NCBI GenBank assembly: GCA_002081555.1
Contig: MZNV01001684.1
Coordinates: forward strand, 85,152 to 149,151
Direction: 5' to 3'
DNA length: 64,000 nucleotides
Origin: Protostelium mycophagum
Taxonomy: Eukaryota; Evosea; Variosea; Protosteliida; Protosteliaceae
Shown here: one piece after another, positions 22,013 through 34,484 of the stretch
Position numbering within the stretch: position 1 is the first letter of the stretch
Layout: every line of letters starts with the position of its first letter
The notes under the pieces: model-generated
What the model was told of the DNA's origin: nothing
The model's input: only the letters and a program-made list of their open reading frames with translations
Database searches by the model: none
Position numbers and translations under genes: made by a program

Positions 22013-23558
22013 ATGGTCAAACTCACTCTCCTTATACTCTTTGCGCTCGGATTCTGTACCGTGTTCGGTCAAGTGATCCCCGCTGTGCCCTCTCAGTGTC
22101 CTTCTTACCCTTGCAATTCGACCAACAACTGCTGTCCTTCCGGCTCCACTTGCAACGGTAAGAATCTTCAGGTCCCTAAAGATGACATATCCCAGGCAAC
22201 TTGATTTCTTCAAGGTGTTGCCCTGCCGACTCTGGCTTTTGTGGCTGTCTGTCGAACCGTGCTTTCTGCTCTGGCTTTGTCTTCAACCAGCCCAGCAATA
22301 ATATTTCCGGTTATGACACTTTCGGTGCCTGCTTTGACGAATCCTCCGGTATGAAAGTCTGACATTTCAATATGACACTGATGACGTGGCAGGCGCGACG
22401 TGCACTTACGCTCCCTCCCCCAACTACTGGGTCGTTTGCCCTGCAAATTATACCTCTTGCGAATCTGCCAGCTTTTTCTCATGCTGTGAACCCAACTCAG
22501 TGTGCACCTCTACTGCGGCTGACCCTATACCCGTCTGTACTCCAAAGAGTAGCACATCATTGTGTCTGAAGTCAAGCTACTGCCCAAGTACTCTCTGCGC
22601 TTGCAATGGAGCGTGTTATTCACAGGACCAGTACTGTTGTCCCAACGGTCAACTCACCCAGAAGGCTTTCTGTAACTCGGCAACAACTTCCTCCACTGTC
22701 CTGAGGTGACAATTAAGAAATTTTGCTTTGCTGAAATCAAACAGTACAACCACCTCTCGCACTACTTCTTCAACTACGTCCACTTCTTCGCCTACATGCG
22801 AGAAGGCAAGCTATTGCCCAAGTACTCTTTGCGCTTGTAATGGAGCATGTTACTCACAGGATGAATACTGCTGCCCTAACGGCCAGCTCACCCAGAAGGC
22901 TTTCTGCAACTCTGCGACCAGTCCCACATCCTCCACTTTGCCGAGGTGAGGTTGCGATGTTGATTAGACCTGCTCATCAACACAGCACAATCACCTCTAC
23001 ACCCACAACAACATCTTCCACTTCCACCTGTCAACGTGCAAGCTATTGTCCTGCTTCTCTTTGTGCCTGCAATGGAGCGTGTTATTCTCAGGATGAGTAC
23101 TGTTGTCCCAATGGCCAGCTCACCCAGAAGGCGTTCTGCGGTACCAGTCCCAGTTCGACAATCACGCTGGTGAACAACTGCGCAAAGACAATCAATCTGT
23201 GCTCTGCTTACAACAACACCTTGTTCAGCTTGGGACCCAAGCAAAACGCAACAAATCAACCCAGTGGACCTTATAACGAATGCAGCAGCGTCCAAGCTGA
23301 AGGTGACTCCTTTGTTTTTACACTTGAAATTAATGTGTCATAGTTACTTTGGATGGCTTCGACGGACTGACCTTCTATGACCTCTCTGAGACAGCATTTC
23401 AGCAGAACAAAGACCCCATCACTCTTTACACTTCTTCCTCTGCAGGACGCGTCCTCGCTTGTGTCACTAGCCCCTGCGCAGATGCCTCTCAGCCTGGACA
23501 GCCTCCCAAAGTGTTTGCTGTTCCTGGTCCTGTCAATGTCTTCATTCAGTGGTGTTAA
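22013..23558 (+). CDS. Secreted cysteine-rich protein with three CBM52-like repeats
   Basis: The start is ATG 22013 with a signal peptide (MVKLTLLILFALGFCTVFGQ). A cysteine-rich N-terminal region (CPSYPCNSTNNCCPSGSTCN and two further exons) is followed by three nearly identical modules of about 37 residues, at about 22560-22675, 22796-22910 and 23025-23140. Each reads C-x-x-(S/A)SYCPSTLCACNGAC, then YSQD(E/Q)YCCPNGQLTQKA, separated by Ser/Thr-rich linkers. The CNG.CY...YCCPNG pattern resembles fungal CBM52 modules of septum-binding glucanases. The C-terminal part (ITLVNNCAKTINLCSAYNN ... GPVNVFIQWC) looks like a compact beta-sandwich, possibly thaumatin-like. A cell-wall or cyst-wall role is my inference. 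A broken inverted copy lies at 34485-35287. Confidence 0.75.
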
Positions 23559-24165
23559 TCAATCAAGAATAAATCTAATCATTCCTCTGCAGAAGAGAGT
23601 CTCTGTATGCATCTTGAATTTGTCTTTAATTTATCGTTCGTTACTCTCGTAACGCCAAAAATAGTGATCTAGGAGCATGATGAGCTCCCCCCACGGTTTT
23701 CTTTAGTAAAAGGCGAAAGAAAAAATCGCGGAATTGAGGAGAGCTCTGCTCGATGCTTTGGTTGGTTCAATCCCGATTATATATGTTATATATTTGATAC
23801 TCACAATTATGGGTTTAAGTATTTCAGGTTGAAGTACATATTTCGACTTGGCGATTTTTTGCATTAATCAACAAAGAAAATATCAGCCAGCATGATAACT
23901 GCGTTCGTTTACATGTTTTTTTATTTTACTGTGCCATTCATTGTTCTTTTCTGACTGGCAAGAATGCTTTTGAAATCGCATTGAGGAGTTGTTTTCGTGT
24001 TCTGCCCATCTTTGCGGCGAATGTGGGAGCACTCATGCTGGCTGTCTCTGCATTCAACACTGTTATCTTCAGTGTCTTCTCTTCATTTTGATTCTTATCT
24101 CAACAATGTAAAATACATGGAAGAGTTATACTTTTGCACCCTTTACATTCTCCATTTTTTACAAA
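23559..24165. other. Intergenic region between convergent genes
   Basis: An AATAAA at about 23569 probably ends the cysteine-rich gene. Bases about 23630-23800 are shared, inverted, with 34440-34620 (GTTACTCTCGTAACG, then the stretch with CCCCCCACGGTTTTC). I see no convincing gene here. Confidence 0.4.
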
Positions 24166-27100
24166 CACTCGGTTATGTACCGCAACAAACACGGTAAGCA
24201 CTCCGTTTGAAAGATAAGATCTGTAATACAGAATTACGAGGACTCACTCTTGAGCAGTAGAAACTCTCGGATTTCATCCTTGTGGAAAACGGTGCTCTTG
24301 TGCAGAAAGGGCTCGGTGCTTGGAACACCGATTTTCGAGCAGAAGGAGACTCTATAGTGTGTTGCTGACCTCTCCTCTGATGTCTGAAGAATCCATCAGA
24401 ATGCATAATTCACCTCGAGAATATCTTTTGAAACATTCTGCGGGAAAGATAAATGATGCAGTGTACACGATGTTGTGGCACAAAGTGCAAACATAGAAGG
24501 TATGATTCAAAAGATGAAATGTGGTCTGGTTGTAGATAAGAACTCACCGTTGAATCGCCGCTCTCCCTCGCAGAATTCAGTCCGATGTCAGCCGGTGTTA
24601 AAGGCTGCACTACGGCTAAAAAGTGAGTGAAATGACTGGCCATAAATGCGGGAGATACGGGTGTATTTCCCTCTTTGAACAAGATCATCACGACATCATT
24701 GCCGAGATGTCTCTTCTTCTCCAACTACAACCAGTCAGAAATTTCACCACATCTGGAATTTTCCGTGAAATTTCACCTGCTGTGTGTCGTTTATTGAGTG
24801 GGGGAGATATGTTGACACGTGTAACATGATCTCAAAACCTCTAAATATAGTATATCTGCCATACTGTCCCGTAGTATTGCCTGTATTATTTCAGCACAAA
24901 TCCGTTGTAGACACGGTTGTAGAAAGGTCACGTGATACGTCAAGGCCTCCACGGTATTTCTCCCATCCTTTCAACGTGATCTTGTCCGCTAAAATTTGCA
25001 GAAAATCCTCGAAAAGTTTACTTCCATTCTCTACAACGAGTCAGTGCAAATTTCTCAAAATGATATTTTTGTTGTTTTGTGGATCTACATCGATGTAATT
25101 TAATAAATAGTACCATTGCAGAACATCTCATTTTCTGTAGTTTGACCTGCTTTACAATACAAAACCCCGATCTTTGACTCTTTCGAAATCTAAAAATAGA
25201 TCAACACCACGTCGACATTCTTTCACTCCCCACCTGCGCCTTCTCGTATTTCGATAGTTCATTAGGTAATTCTGTCGACGTTAATTCGACGATGCCTTTC
25301 TCTGAAGTCTGGACGAGTAGGTCCGGGAACGCCGCAATGATGTCTTTCTTTGGCTCATTCTTCTGTTTTCCAGAGGCGAAATATGAATAGTTGATGTCGG
25401 CTTTCTCGCATCTGAGAAGAACTTGCATCTTCTGTCGGTCTTGATTATCCGTCTCTCCGGTGTTCCTGAGGCTCACTATGGCTGTACCTATTTTTAGATC
25501 CTGATATTTCGCGTCAATTTTTTTGCAATTTTTTTGTAATTTTTTTTGTTATTTTCATTTCTTGTACTTTTCTACAGAGATTTGAAAATCATGCAGTACT
25601 CACGTTTACATGCCAATTGGTGTGCGGTTTGTTCATGAAATCTTTGGCATATATTTCTGCATAGAATCCCGGTAATATTAAAGGATATCCTTTCACCAGA
25701 TGTGACTCCGCGTTGGGACGGGGTGTTTCTTGTGTCCAATCTCCGAAATCTCCCGCCAAAAGTGAGTTACTCGCCAGCTCCACCGCGGGCTGCACGTAGA
25801 TTAACGTGATATCTGCGTTAAGACCACGAGATCTGGATAATCTTTTCAGACTCTTTACCTTTCTAGTGCCCTCTGACAGTTGCCTCTCGCTTGTGTACTT
25901 CCAGTTATCCTTATATAGTGTCTCAGTATATTTACTGGTCTCTACAAACATTTGCCTCCCACCAACTCCCTGTCATTATTTAACTGCATATTATACGAAA
26001 AGTAAAGACATTCGCAAAGAGAAATATTTTGGTGTTTCGATTCGATATTGCGGCTCTGCCGCATGTTGTTCATGATTCTGTTGGGGATCTTAGCATCACG
26101 CCCACATCGATGTGGCCTCTAGAATGTTGGAAGAGGTTATTACCTTGATGGAACCCGGCTTACTGCCTTTTCTCGTGACTTCTAAAGGTGATGCAAGGCT
26201 GTTACGCCTCTCAGGAGAATAATTCCCGCCTGGTTGTAGTTGGTTCATTTTCTTACAAATATTTTTCAAATTGTTATAAGAATTTTGAACTTCTGAAGTC
26301 ATGATGGTAAAAAACCTACTGTTTCGCAGGTCCATCTTGTACCAAAATTGTCTGATGTCACTCATGTTCTCTTTCTACATAATTGTTAGATCTTTATGTT
26401 GATGATTAAGAGGTTTATTTTTGAGTAAAGAAAAAAATCATTTTATATATATATTATGTTATATTTTAATATTATATAAAGTTTTTGTCATGAATATATT
26501 CGAACTCAAGTTGAGTTTGACACAAATAAAGGGTAAATATCCACCTTCACAACAAAAACAACCTTTGTAAAGAAAAAAAATTTGTTGGATATAACGAAGT
26601 TCAAGGTGCGAGTTTGCCACAAGTAATAAGGAAAAATCAATTCGACCTCTTGTGGATCCTTTGAGGCAGCCACTGTGAGGATTTCCAAATCGGCCGCTAA
26701 TGCGTCACCGGTTAGTGACTGAGCTGTAGACTTGTCAATATTGATGGTTCCAACAGATTTTGTTGCGACACTGCCGCAACGCGAATTATAAAATATTCAA
26801 GCCGTGGCTTTGCCACAAAGCGAGCCATCCAAAGGTTATAACATCTGTACATTGTGTCTATTTATAGACACCAACAGCTCTCAACATTGCTATAATTCCA
26901 AAAACATCTGATTCAAAAGTACCCACGTCTCTCTCGGATTCGGTGATGCGCTCCAAGAAAATTCGGTTTTCTTTCTTTGGCGACGGAAATCATCGGCTCT
27001 GTCTCTACGTGCACAACTCTCGCCTTGGGCGTATTCTACGTCGGTTATTTACATCGTTGTAGATTCTGTGAACATGCTTGATTCTGAAGGACTTTTATGT

Positions 27101-28422
27101 CCTTTTGGTGATTTCACAAATATTTTCGGACAGAGATTTTTATTGCGGCTGTGGCTTTGCCTTATATTAGATGTCACTGCGGCAGAGCCGCAATTGATGA
27201 TTAAATATTGTAGAGCTGTAGTAAGGACATTGATGAATTACATCACAATAATCTAAAAGTATAAACTTTTATTGCTATCACAGCCACAAGAATATCTCTG
27301 CGAAGAAAAATAATAATAAATGGGACTCACTGTTGGCGTGGGTGCCGTCACAGTAGCGTCAAAACTCTGGCTCAATTTCCTGGTCAGCCTGTCATTTCTC
27401 AGTACAAGTACGCGTTGTAGACGTGTCAAATGTCACGATGAAATGTCAATGTCAAGTGTCACCCACTTTCTTGGTTTTCTGACCGTGTCTTCGCTGGCAC
27501 TTTTATTGTCCGATTTCAAAAATAGATCAATTTGTCCCTGTTTGGGCTGCGGTCTGATCCTGTATTTCTCAGTGAAATCTACGTTCTAAAAATAGATACG
27601 TTTCTGCTCTCGAGTGCTGCTGAGGAGACATGTTGGGAAGGGCCGATGTGGATGCCGTCATGGCTGATGATTTGTTCAACAGAGTTCTGTTGTCTGTCTC
27701 CGCAGGTGCATTCTCGTAACATGTGATGATTATTCTCTTCAAGAAATTCGCGAGATCGACCTGCATGATCAGAACAGAGACATTCTTAGAACTGAAATGT
27801 CACTTCATGGTTGAGATGAGATGACTCACTTCAATCTTGTGAATGAGCTCGCCTTGTGCTACACCAGAATAGAAGGTATCTGAAACTATGGAAGAAAATG
27901 ATGAAGCAGCGGTGACTATCTTGTCTCTGATTTCGTCTAATGTAGGCGGTCTTCGATTGGAAAGAGTCGTTCGCCAATCACTGGATTTCATGAGAATGTA
28001 TTTCCATATGATTTGTTTGTTTTCTGAGCATGAACATTAATAGTGTCATTTTGATTTTCGTTCTTAAAGAACACAGACATTTCAGAGCGTGGTGATTTTG
28101 GAGGATCCCAAGGTTGGTTGTCTAAGACCCAGGCAAAGTACATACTGATACTCCATCTCTCTATCGATTTGATGACAACAGAAGAGAAAACTCTGATTGA
28201 GTCTCTAAATCTATTGGAGACAGTTAGTAACATGGTACGAAACCTCATCCTCAGTGTACCTGACGAGTTGGCCGTCGAAGGCCTCTGGATTAGAGAGTCC
28301 GAGAGCTGCCACCATCGATTTGCTGCTGCCCGTGACCTGTCAAACATTACATTCTGGTCAGATACTCTTAGATTCAAGAATCTGGTTTATACCTCTTTAG
28401 CGGCGATCATTATGTGTTCCAT
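24166..28422 (-). CDS. Rap-GAP domain GTPase-activating protein (RalGAP/TSC2-like)
   Basis: A long minus-strand gene starting at ATG 28422-28420 (MEHIMIAAKE, then VTGSSKSMVAALGLSNPEAF). Exons follow near 27990-27830 (SSDWRTTLSNRRPPTLDEIR), 27590-27430, 27390-27320, 26980-26860, 26770-26580, 26350-26140, 25950-25590 and 25480-25210. Most of these are unrecognised. The C-terminal exons form a Rap-GAP domain: KYRGGLDVSRDL near 24960, FEIMLHVSTYLPHSINDTQQ near 24820, KRHLGNDVVMILFKEGNTP near 24700 (containing the catalytic Asn thumb in GND), HFTHFLAVVQP, then YRVSFCSKIGVP and HKDEIREFLLLK near 24330-24250. Such proteins switch off Rap, Ral or Rheb GTPases. The last exon and stop (about 24166) are uncertain. 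Introns carry hairpin words GCGGCTCTGCCGC. Confidence 0.75.
26051..26063. repeat. Hairpin word GCGGCTCTGCCGC
   Basis: A short inverted repeat (GCGGC...GCCGC) in an intron of the Rap-GAP gene. Variants occur at about 1570 (GCGGCTCTGCCAC), 26767, 26807 and 27148 (GTGGCTTTGCC), 27180 (GCGGCAGAGCCGC) and 60385 (GCGGCAGAGCTGC). Confidence 0.5.
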
Positions 28423-28815
28423 CTTGGCCGTCGTGTGGATGCCGTCTGACTACAAAAACCAGACAACCAGTTCTACAACACGGAATTACAACTCCAGCCG
28501 ATTTCGCCACGACCTCAAGCAACCAGATTCGCCACAGGATGACTTGCATTCATTTGGCTTCTTATTATTTATTTCATATTACTCTTCATGATCATGATGA
28601 CACAGTGATGTGGGTTTGCTCTTCTCTGAAACATTTGAAGTTTAAAATTGCTTCAATTCTCGGTGAAATCTCGCTCTTTCTTGATGAACTCTTCACAAAA
28701 TCACAACAACACGCACGACCACGCTATTTAACTTACGAAACATCCAAAGGTAACCGAAAAGAATGTGGATCTCCTCTAAACACTTCAGATGACTTTCATA
28801 TGCGTTCCAATCATA

Positions 28816-29034
28816 ATGGGAAGCGGCCGCCACGACAAGAAGATCTTCAAGCCATCCAACAGCTGCGAGAGATGTGGAGCTACCGGGTTGACCACAAAAC
28901 GCCGTGATGAATGGTTCACATTTTTTTTCATACCTCTCTTCCGCATGCACAAAGGAGACGAATGTTTCACACAATGCCCAAAGTGTAGAGCCAAATATGC
29001 ACCTGTATTCCCAGAGAACTATGCAAAATCATGA
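28816..29034 (+). CDS. Small zinc-ribbon protein
   Basis: A single-exon protein of 72 residues (81 if ATG 28789 is used). It has two CxxC pairs: SCERCGATG near the N-terminus and CFTQCPKCRAKY near the C-terminus, separated by EWFTFFFIPLFRMHKGDE. This W-F-T-F-F-I-P-L-F core between two knuckles is typical of the short eukaryotic zinc-ribbon family (Pfam zinc_ribbon_15 type), whose function is not known. The stop is TGA 29032-29034. It is the only clear gene between the divergent Rap-GAP and plexin-like genes. Confidence 0.65.
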   Translation: MGSGRHDKKIFKPSNSCERCGATGLTTKRRDEWFTFFFIPLFRMHKGDECFTQCPKCRAKYAPVFPENYAKS

Positions 29035-29193
29035 ATAAAATGTCATTTCTGACTGCCATCCCCTAAAGAAGGGGTTCCCATTCTCCGTCTGCATCACTCG
29101 TTTGAGGCCCGGTGAACGAAACATGCTTGGCGGAAATGCCGGTCTGACCGTTGCGTATTTTTCTTTTTCAGCCAAGCGAACAGCTGCACGGCC

Positions 29194-32100
29194 ATGAAAG
29201 AGGTTGTCCTTCTCCTCTTCATGTTGGCTGCGGCGGTCATGTCGCAGAGGGTGGGAGCTGTTACCGAGAACACATTTCCAGCCAACAATGTTAGAGCTTC
29301 CCGGTTGGCACCTCCCTTCATCTCTTTCGTCGATGTGGATCAATTTGGAGTTTGCACACTCTACATCAGATTCGTAAGTAGCTCATTGTTGTTATGGCTG
29401 ATTGGAGAAGATAAATGGCACAGCATTTGTCACTCAACCAATCAGTGCAGCGAAAGGTGTTGGGAGTTGTGTTAATGTGGCAATCGGTTGGGACCCCTAC
29501 ATCAACCTAATCGCCGTTCTCGCCCAACACGCCAACACAGACATTTCTACCTGCTTTTTCCGAACTGATGTTAGCCTCCTGGCAAGCTCTCCAAGTCGAT
29601 TTATCTGACAGAAACAGAGTCCTCCAATAGGTCCAGTCCAGAACTCACTTCAAGTCCAGAGAAAAGGTCGCGAAACTGCGACAATTATGAATTTCACCAG
29701 TATCACCCCCTTGATTTTCCTCTTTCAGGGAAAGAATCTGACCGGACTCGCGGTGAGTTGCTTCATTTTTGGCGATTTAACCTCCTCACAGGTCTTTCAA
29801 CCAGATTATGCGATTGCTCTGGTTTCATTCGAAAATGCTTTGTATTGCCCCGCTCAATCACCTTCGCCATCCACATATCCACCCAAATCATTTCACACAT
29901 TTCCACTCCAGTCTGCAGCCACCATGATGTTCCTTTGGCCACTAAGTGCGGGTTCCACAGGCATTTATGGGATAACTACATACTTCGGAGGGAGGGGTTC
30001 GCTGACACAGATGGCTGTGATCAATAGCCCACTTAATGGATTGTCCATCATGCCAACGGCAGCGATGACTGAGCAGCCCTTCAACCTCTCAAATGCAGAT
30101 TTTGCTTTTGTTGTGTCGAGTAAGTTTTTTGTGAGGTGGATTGGTTTATCAAAAATTAAATAATTAAATTATTAAAACGATTGTAGATGTAGGGTTTGGG
30201 ATGTACTATAACAAGAGCATCTCACCCCCATATTTTCTTTTGGCACCAAGTTACTCTGCGGCTGTGGCTTCCGCAACAGACACAAAAAACCTCGTCAGGT
30301 CTGTGGAATAAATTGAAATTAATTTTTTCTGCCAAAAATATATTCCACGCTTTCGGATTCGACTCTGAGCGCGAAAAGGACTTTTTCAAAATTCGAATTT
30401 CTGACACACACAGGTACTGGGTCACGGACACGTCCAACAGCTGTAACAGATCACAATGTGTATATAGACATAATTACGGTGGTAGTCCTGTGTTGATAGG
30501 TACCGGCACAAATACCGGTTGGAACGTGCTCCAGGCTGAGATGGATATGTATACGAATCAGCTGGTGATGTTACGTATGGTGGGACGGAATATCACTTTA
30601 AGCTCCATGACCACGTCAGGTCCGTGTCACGTGATTTCGCATCTACAACGAATTATGTTTCACAGAATTTCGTTAATATACTTTGTTTGTATTAAAATAA
30701 ATCATTATACTTTATTGATTTTTTTTCTGAGAAGTGTAGATTGCGGGATGTACTCCTCTTGTCTACAATGTCTCGGAACTGGTAGCGTCGACACCGGAGA
30801 TACGAACTACTGGTGAGTTGTACACACGTTGTGATGACGTCATCCTGACGGAGCGACAGTCTATACGACATCAGTACCCTGTCTTGTATCAGTAAACGAA
30901 GCGCCAGCAACAACACAACTCCCATCGTGGTGAGTACTTTACATCCAACCCGCATATTACCAAGATCTTCTACAACAGAAGAACTCCACAGAAATATTTT
31001 CACGCTGAAAAGAAAAGGATTACACCAAATGTCCGACCTTGCAGAACGATATCAACCCCAACCGGGCTTTGATCGGAACGACACTCACTTTGCGATTCAC
31101 TTTGAGAAATACCGTCTCAGATAGTAATACCATGACCTGTGGTTTTACCCCCACAAATGCATTATATCCCACGAGCTTCACAAGTGCTGTTGTACAAGTC
31201 TACAACGGGTGATTTGTTTATTTTTGAAACTCTCGAAAATCTGAAGGGCATAGTAATTACACGGTGCAATGTAACAATCCAAAGTCGGCCACACCTCTCG
31301 TGTACATAGTATCACTGTATAAAAATGGTATATTATATGCCACGGGGCTGTCAAATGTGACATTCACCCTTCAAGATTGTGACGGCTATATGGGGTAATT
31401 TCACCACTTTCACGGAGCTGCCATGTCAAAATTTAAATGAAAAAATTGCAGATCAATACCTTGTCTGGCAACAAACAGTAGCTGTGGTTGGTGCAACTCT
31501 CAAGGTAGATTCCGTCGAAATTTCAATGAAAATCGACTCAGCTTTTAGGAATCTGTAGGGCAAGTACAAAATGTACAGACGGCAGTTGGACTCAGGTGAA
31601 CCCAGAAGTGGATAGTATATCTACAACGGATCTCGCCTATAATGCGACAAACACGATCACAATCATTGGTTCCAACTTCCACCCAGGTATGCCACATTTT
31701 TTCCCTGAATTTTTTCGTGCAGGACTCTGCATGATTGTAGATTGACATTTATACAGGGATCAATTACAATATCGCTGCGGTAAAATTGACAGGAAAGAGG
31801 GACTACACCTTCTCAAATACCTGGAACGGGGAATCACTGACATCAACATTACAAGCAGTAAGTTCCCAACAGATTGTGGGAACCTTCACTCCAATGATGA
31901 CAGGTGATGACACTTGTCAATATGACGTTTTGACATGTGATGACAGGTACATTGGAGATTGCGCTGTACAGGCAGAATTATCTTGTCAGTACGAAGACAT
32001 TCTTGGTGGATTCACAAGGTAACTTCTGTTAATTTCGAATATTGTTGTTCCACGGCTTTATAATTTTAGGAAGAAGTATTGACATCAACTCAGATTGTGG

Positions 32101-34308
32101 AGCATTGACATCTTGCGCGACGTGTACGGCGCATAGTGTCTGCAGATGGTGTGGAAGTCAATGTAATGCACAGAGTCGTTCTGATGCTACATGCGGTACA
32201 TCTTGCACCAGTAAGTGCTTGCTTTGATAACGTGTGGTGACATCCGCAGCTCTCACTGGCACTTCTACCGTGCAGCAAACTTCCCCGTATATCCCAGATG
32301 ATTTGACACAACCAAACCAAAGCCAGAAGCTGCCCATCATCATAGGATCTGTAGTCGGTGGCGTCTTTTTGCTCCTGCTCGTGATCTTGATATTGGTGCG
32401 TTTTGAAATTTGAATTTAAATTATGGCGGGAAATGACGAAGAAAGGTCGTAGTGAGAGGGGTGCGAGAGAGGAGGATGAAGAGTACTGCGGAAATCGCAA
32501 TGGAGAATCAGATGCCTGGTCCACCTGATTTCAACTACGTATCATATGTCAGAATTGACACCCCATGGCAGGTGATGACGTCACCTTACTTTTTTATTCT
32601 GATGAAACCAGGTATCCGAAGCAGAGAGAAAATCTTTGTACGCCATTGAAAGGATACTATTAGAAGATAATTTTGCAGCCGCAAAACTCCTGCTGAAATT
32701 ACTTGATCGAGAGGACATGAATGACTACTGCAGGAGCTATATGTACATAGCCCTCTGCAGAGGCCCAAGATCTGCCATGGATTTATTATTATTGCACACA
32801 CAAGAGGCCATAAGTAGTGCAGGTGAGTGAATATTCTCATTATTATTATGCTATGATTATATTGCCACAGTATACAGTAATATTACTTTTACCCATTGCA
32901 TTAAAACGAATCCTGCCTGGAAGTTGAAGAACACCCCATGTACAATGATCTAAAAATAGACAGGGAAGCCCGAAGAGATGTTCAGAGATAATCACCCGGG
33001 GACAAAGATGTTTGTTTGGTACGCCAGAACTCTGGGCCTCGGATATCTCCACGATTCTTTGGCAAAGATGGTGTGGCAAGTCAATTCAAAGCAAGCTGTG
33101 GTGAGGATTTTTATTTGGTTTTTTCACTGTGGAGGGAGATCCAGATTGTGGCAGCCACAATACACAAAAGACATTTTTTAACACAATTTTCAATCTTCTC
33201 ATAGAGGTTTTAGGTAGATCCAAAGGCATTATCTGGTGACGACAACGTCTTTATAGATGTGAACGCTTACGAAATTTTACTCTTCCTCTCCAGAGGTTTC
33301 AACGGAATCCGGAAGAACCTCGGACAGATCTCACCGTATGTCATCCGTGACGTATTGACATGTTGACATATCTGACAGATGGATGAGAAGAGCCGCTGCA
33401 GAAATCAAAGCGCAGAGCCTTGCGGCATTCCCGCAGATCGAAAACAGGGCTGTAGGTGCTTTATTATTTCAACATTACATCGTGGCTGCCATAACATCAC
33501 CACAAGAATGGTATTTATTACAAGGTGAGTTTTCACGTGAATTTCAAAACAAAAGATGCACAGAGAACTTTCAGCAGAAAATTCGGCGAAATTTATGAGA
33601 ATGTGAAGAATGTTCTGATGTTTTTTTAGAGACGCCAAACGTTCAGACAAGTCGTGTACTCTCTGTCATCGGTGGAGGTAACATCAAAATACACTGATTC
33701 GGTTTGACATCTGCAGTGATGCAGAATCTAGCATACGGCACGATGCCAAGTGTAAGAGCCCCACACTTGGTGAAATTCGACCAATTCGTGAGTGACAACA
33801 TCCCGCGTCTCAGCCGATTCTATGAGCTCATGATGGTATTTTTTTAACATTGTTATTCTCCTGCTGATTAATGAAATATCGATAATTCGAAAAACTCACG
33901 AATTGTAGAACATGACAGATAGCTTACCCGAGCGGTCCGCGGAAGTACCAGAGGTGAGATGAATGTAGACATAAAGACAAGAGAATGCTGAAGACTTTAG
34001 CAATGTCGACAAGAGTCACTGATATGGATGCACAACTTTTTGTACAGAGAACAGAGAAGGCTGAAAGGCCCAGAGGGAGAGGTGATTGTTGATGTTTGTT
34101 ATATAGTCCTTTATGCATAATGATGTTGAAAAACTGACTGGGGCGTCTTTTGTTGTGGGCAAATTTTTTGCATTTTTCACATTGCGGTTTGAAAAACGCG
34201 TGAGATATAAATATACCGTATTGACAATTCTCAGAAAATGAAGTCCGTTTTATTGTATGCACCAATATCCAAAGCGTGAGTTCAACGGAAATTGTAGAGG
34301 ACGAATAA
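29194..34308 (+). CDS. Plexin-like receptor: PSI/IPT ectodomain, one membrane span, cytosolic RasGAP domain
   Basis: A signal peptide (MKEVVLLLFMLAAAVMSQRV) begins at 29194. About 400 ectodomain residues are unrecognised. Then come a PSI-like knot (DCGMYSSCLQCLGTG, near 30740), an IPT/TIG-like piece (INPNRALIGTTLTLRFTL, near 31050), a second PSI (SCGWCNSQG near 31480), a second IPT-like piece (TDLAYNATNTITIIGSNFHP, near 31640), and a third PSI (DCGALTSCATCTAHSVCRWC, near 32095). The TM segment is LPIIIGSVVGGVFLLLLVIL (about 32330). The cytosolic part is a RasGAP domain: FRDNHPGTKMFVWYARTLGL (about 32980) with the arginine-finger position filled, GYLHDSLAKMVW, NRAVGALLFQHYIVAAITSP (about 33440; the usual FLR motif reads FQH), and VLSVIGGVMQNLAYG (about 33660). 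A short tail ends at TAA 34306-34308. This order is that of plexins. Confidence 0.8.
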
Positions 34309-34484
34309 AGTTTTGAGGAAAATCAAATTTCAGCACCAATCTTCTGAATTTGAAATTAATAAAAAGAAGACAAGTGACGGGTGTAACTAGACTTCGCACC
34401 ACGTCAGACGTGACATGTGAAGTTCCGGGGCGTAAATTTCTATTCACACCCATAATTGAGCATAAGTAACGCATTGCATATATT

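Noticed and set aside
23761-23772. GGTTCAATCCC, resembling a tRNA B box
   Set aside because: No A box or pairing arms around it, and it is not kept in the inverted copy.
28118-28591. 157-codon plus-strand frame with a hydrophobic segment
   Set aside because: Overlaps the first Rap-GAP exons on the other strand, whose splice pattern and motif-like sequence are more convincing.
29687-30163. Separate small gene suggested by a frame starting at 29687
   Set aside because: It continues the ectodomain of the plexin-like gene (GKNLTGLAVSCFIFGD onward) and is an exon.
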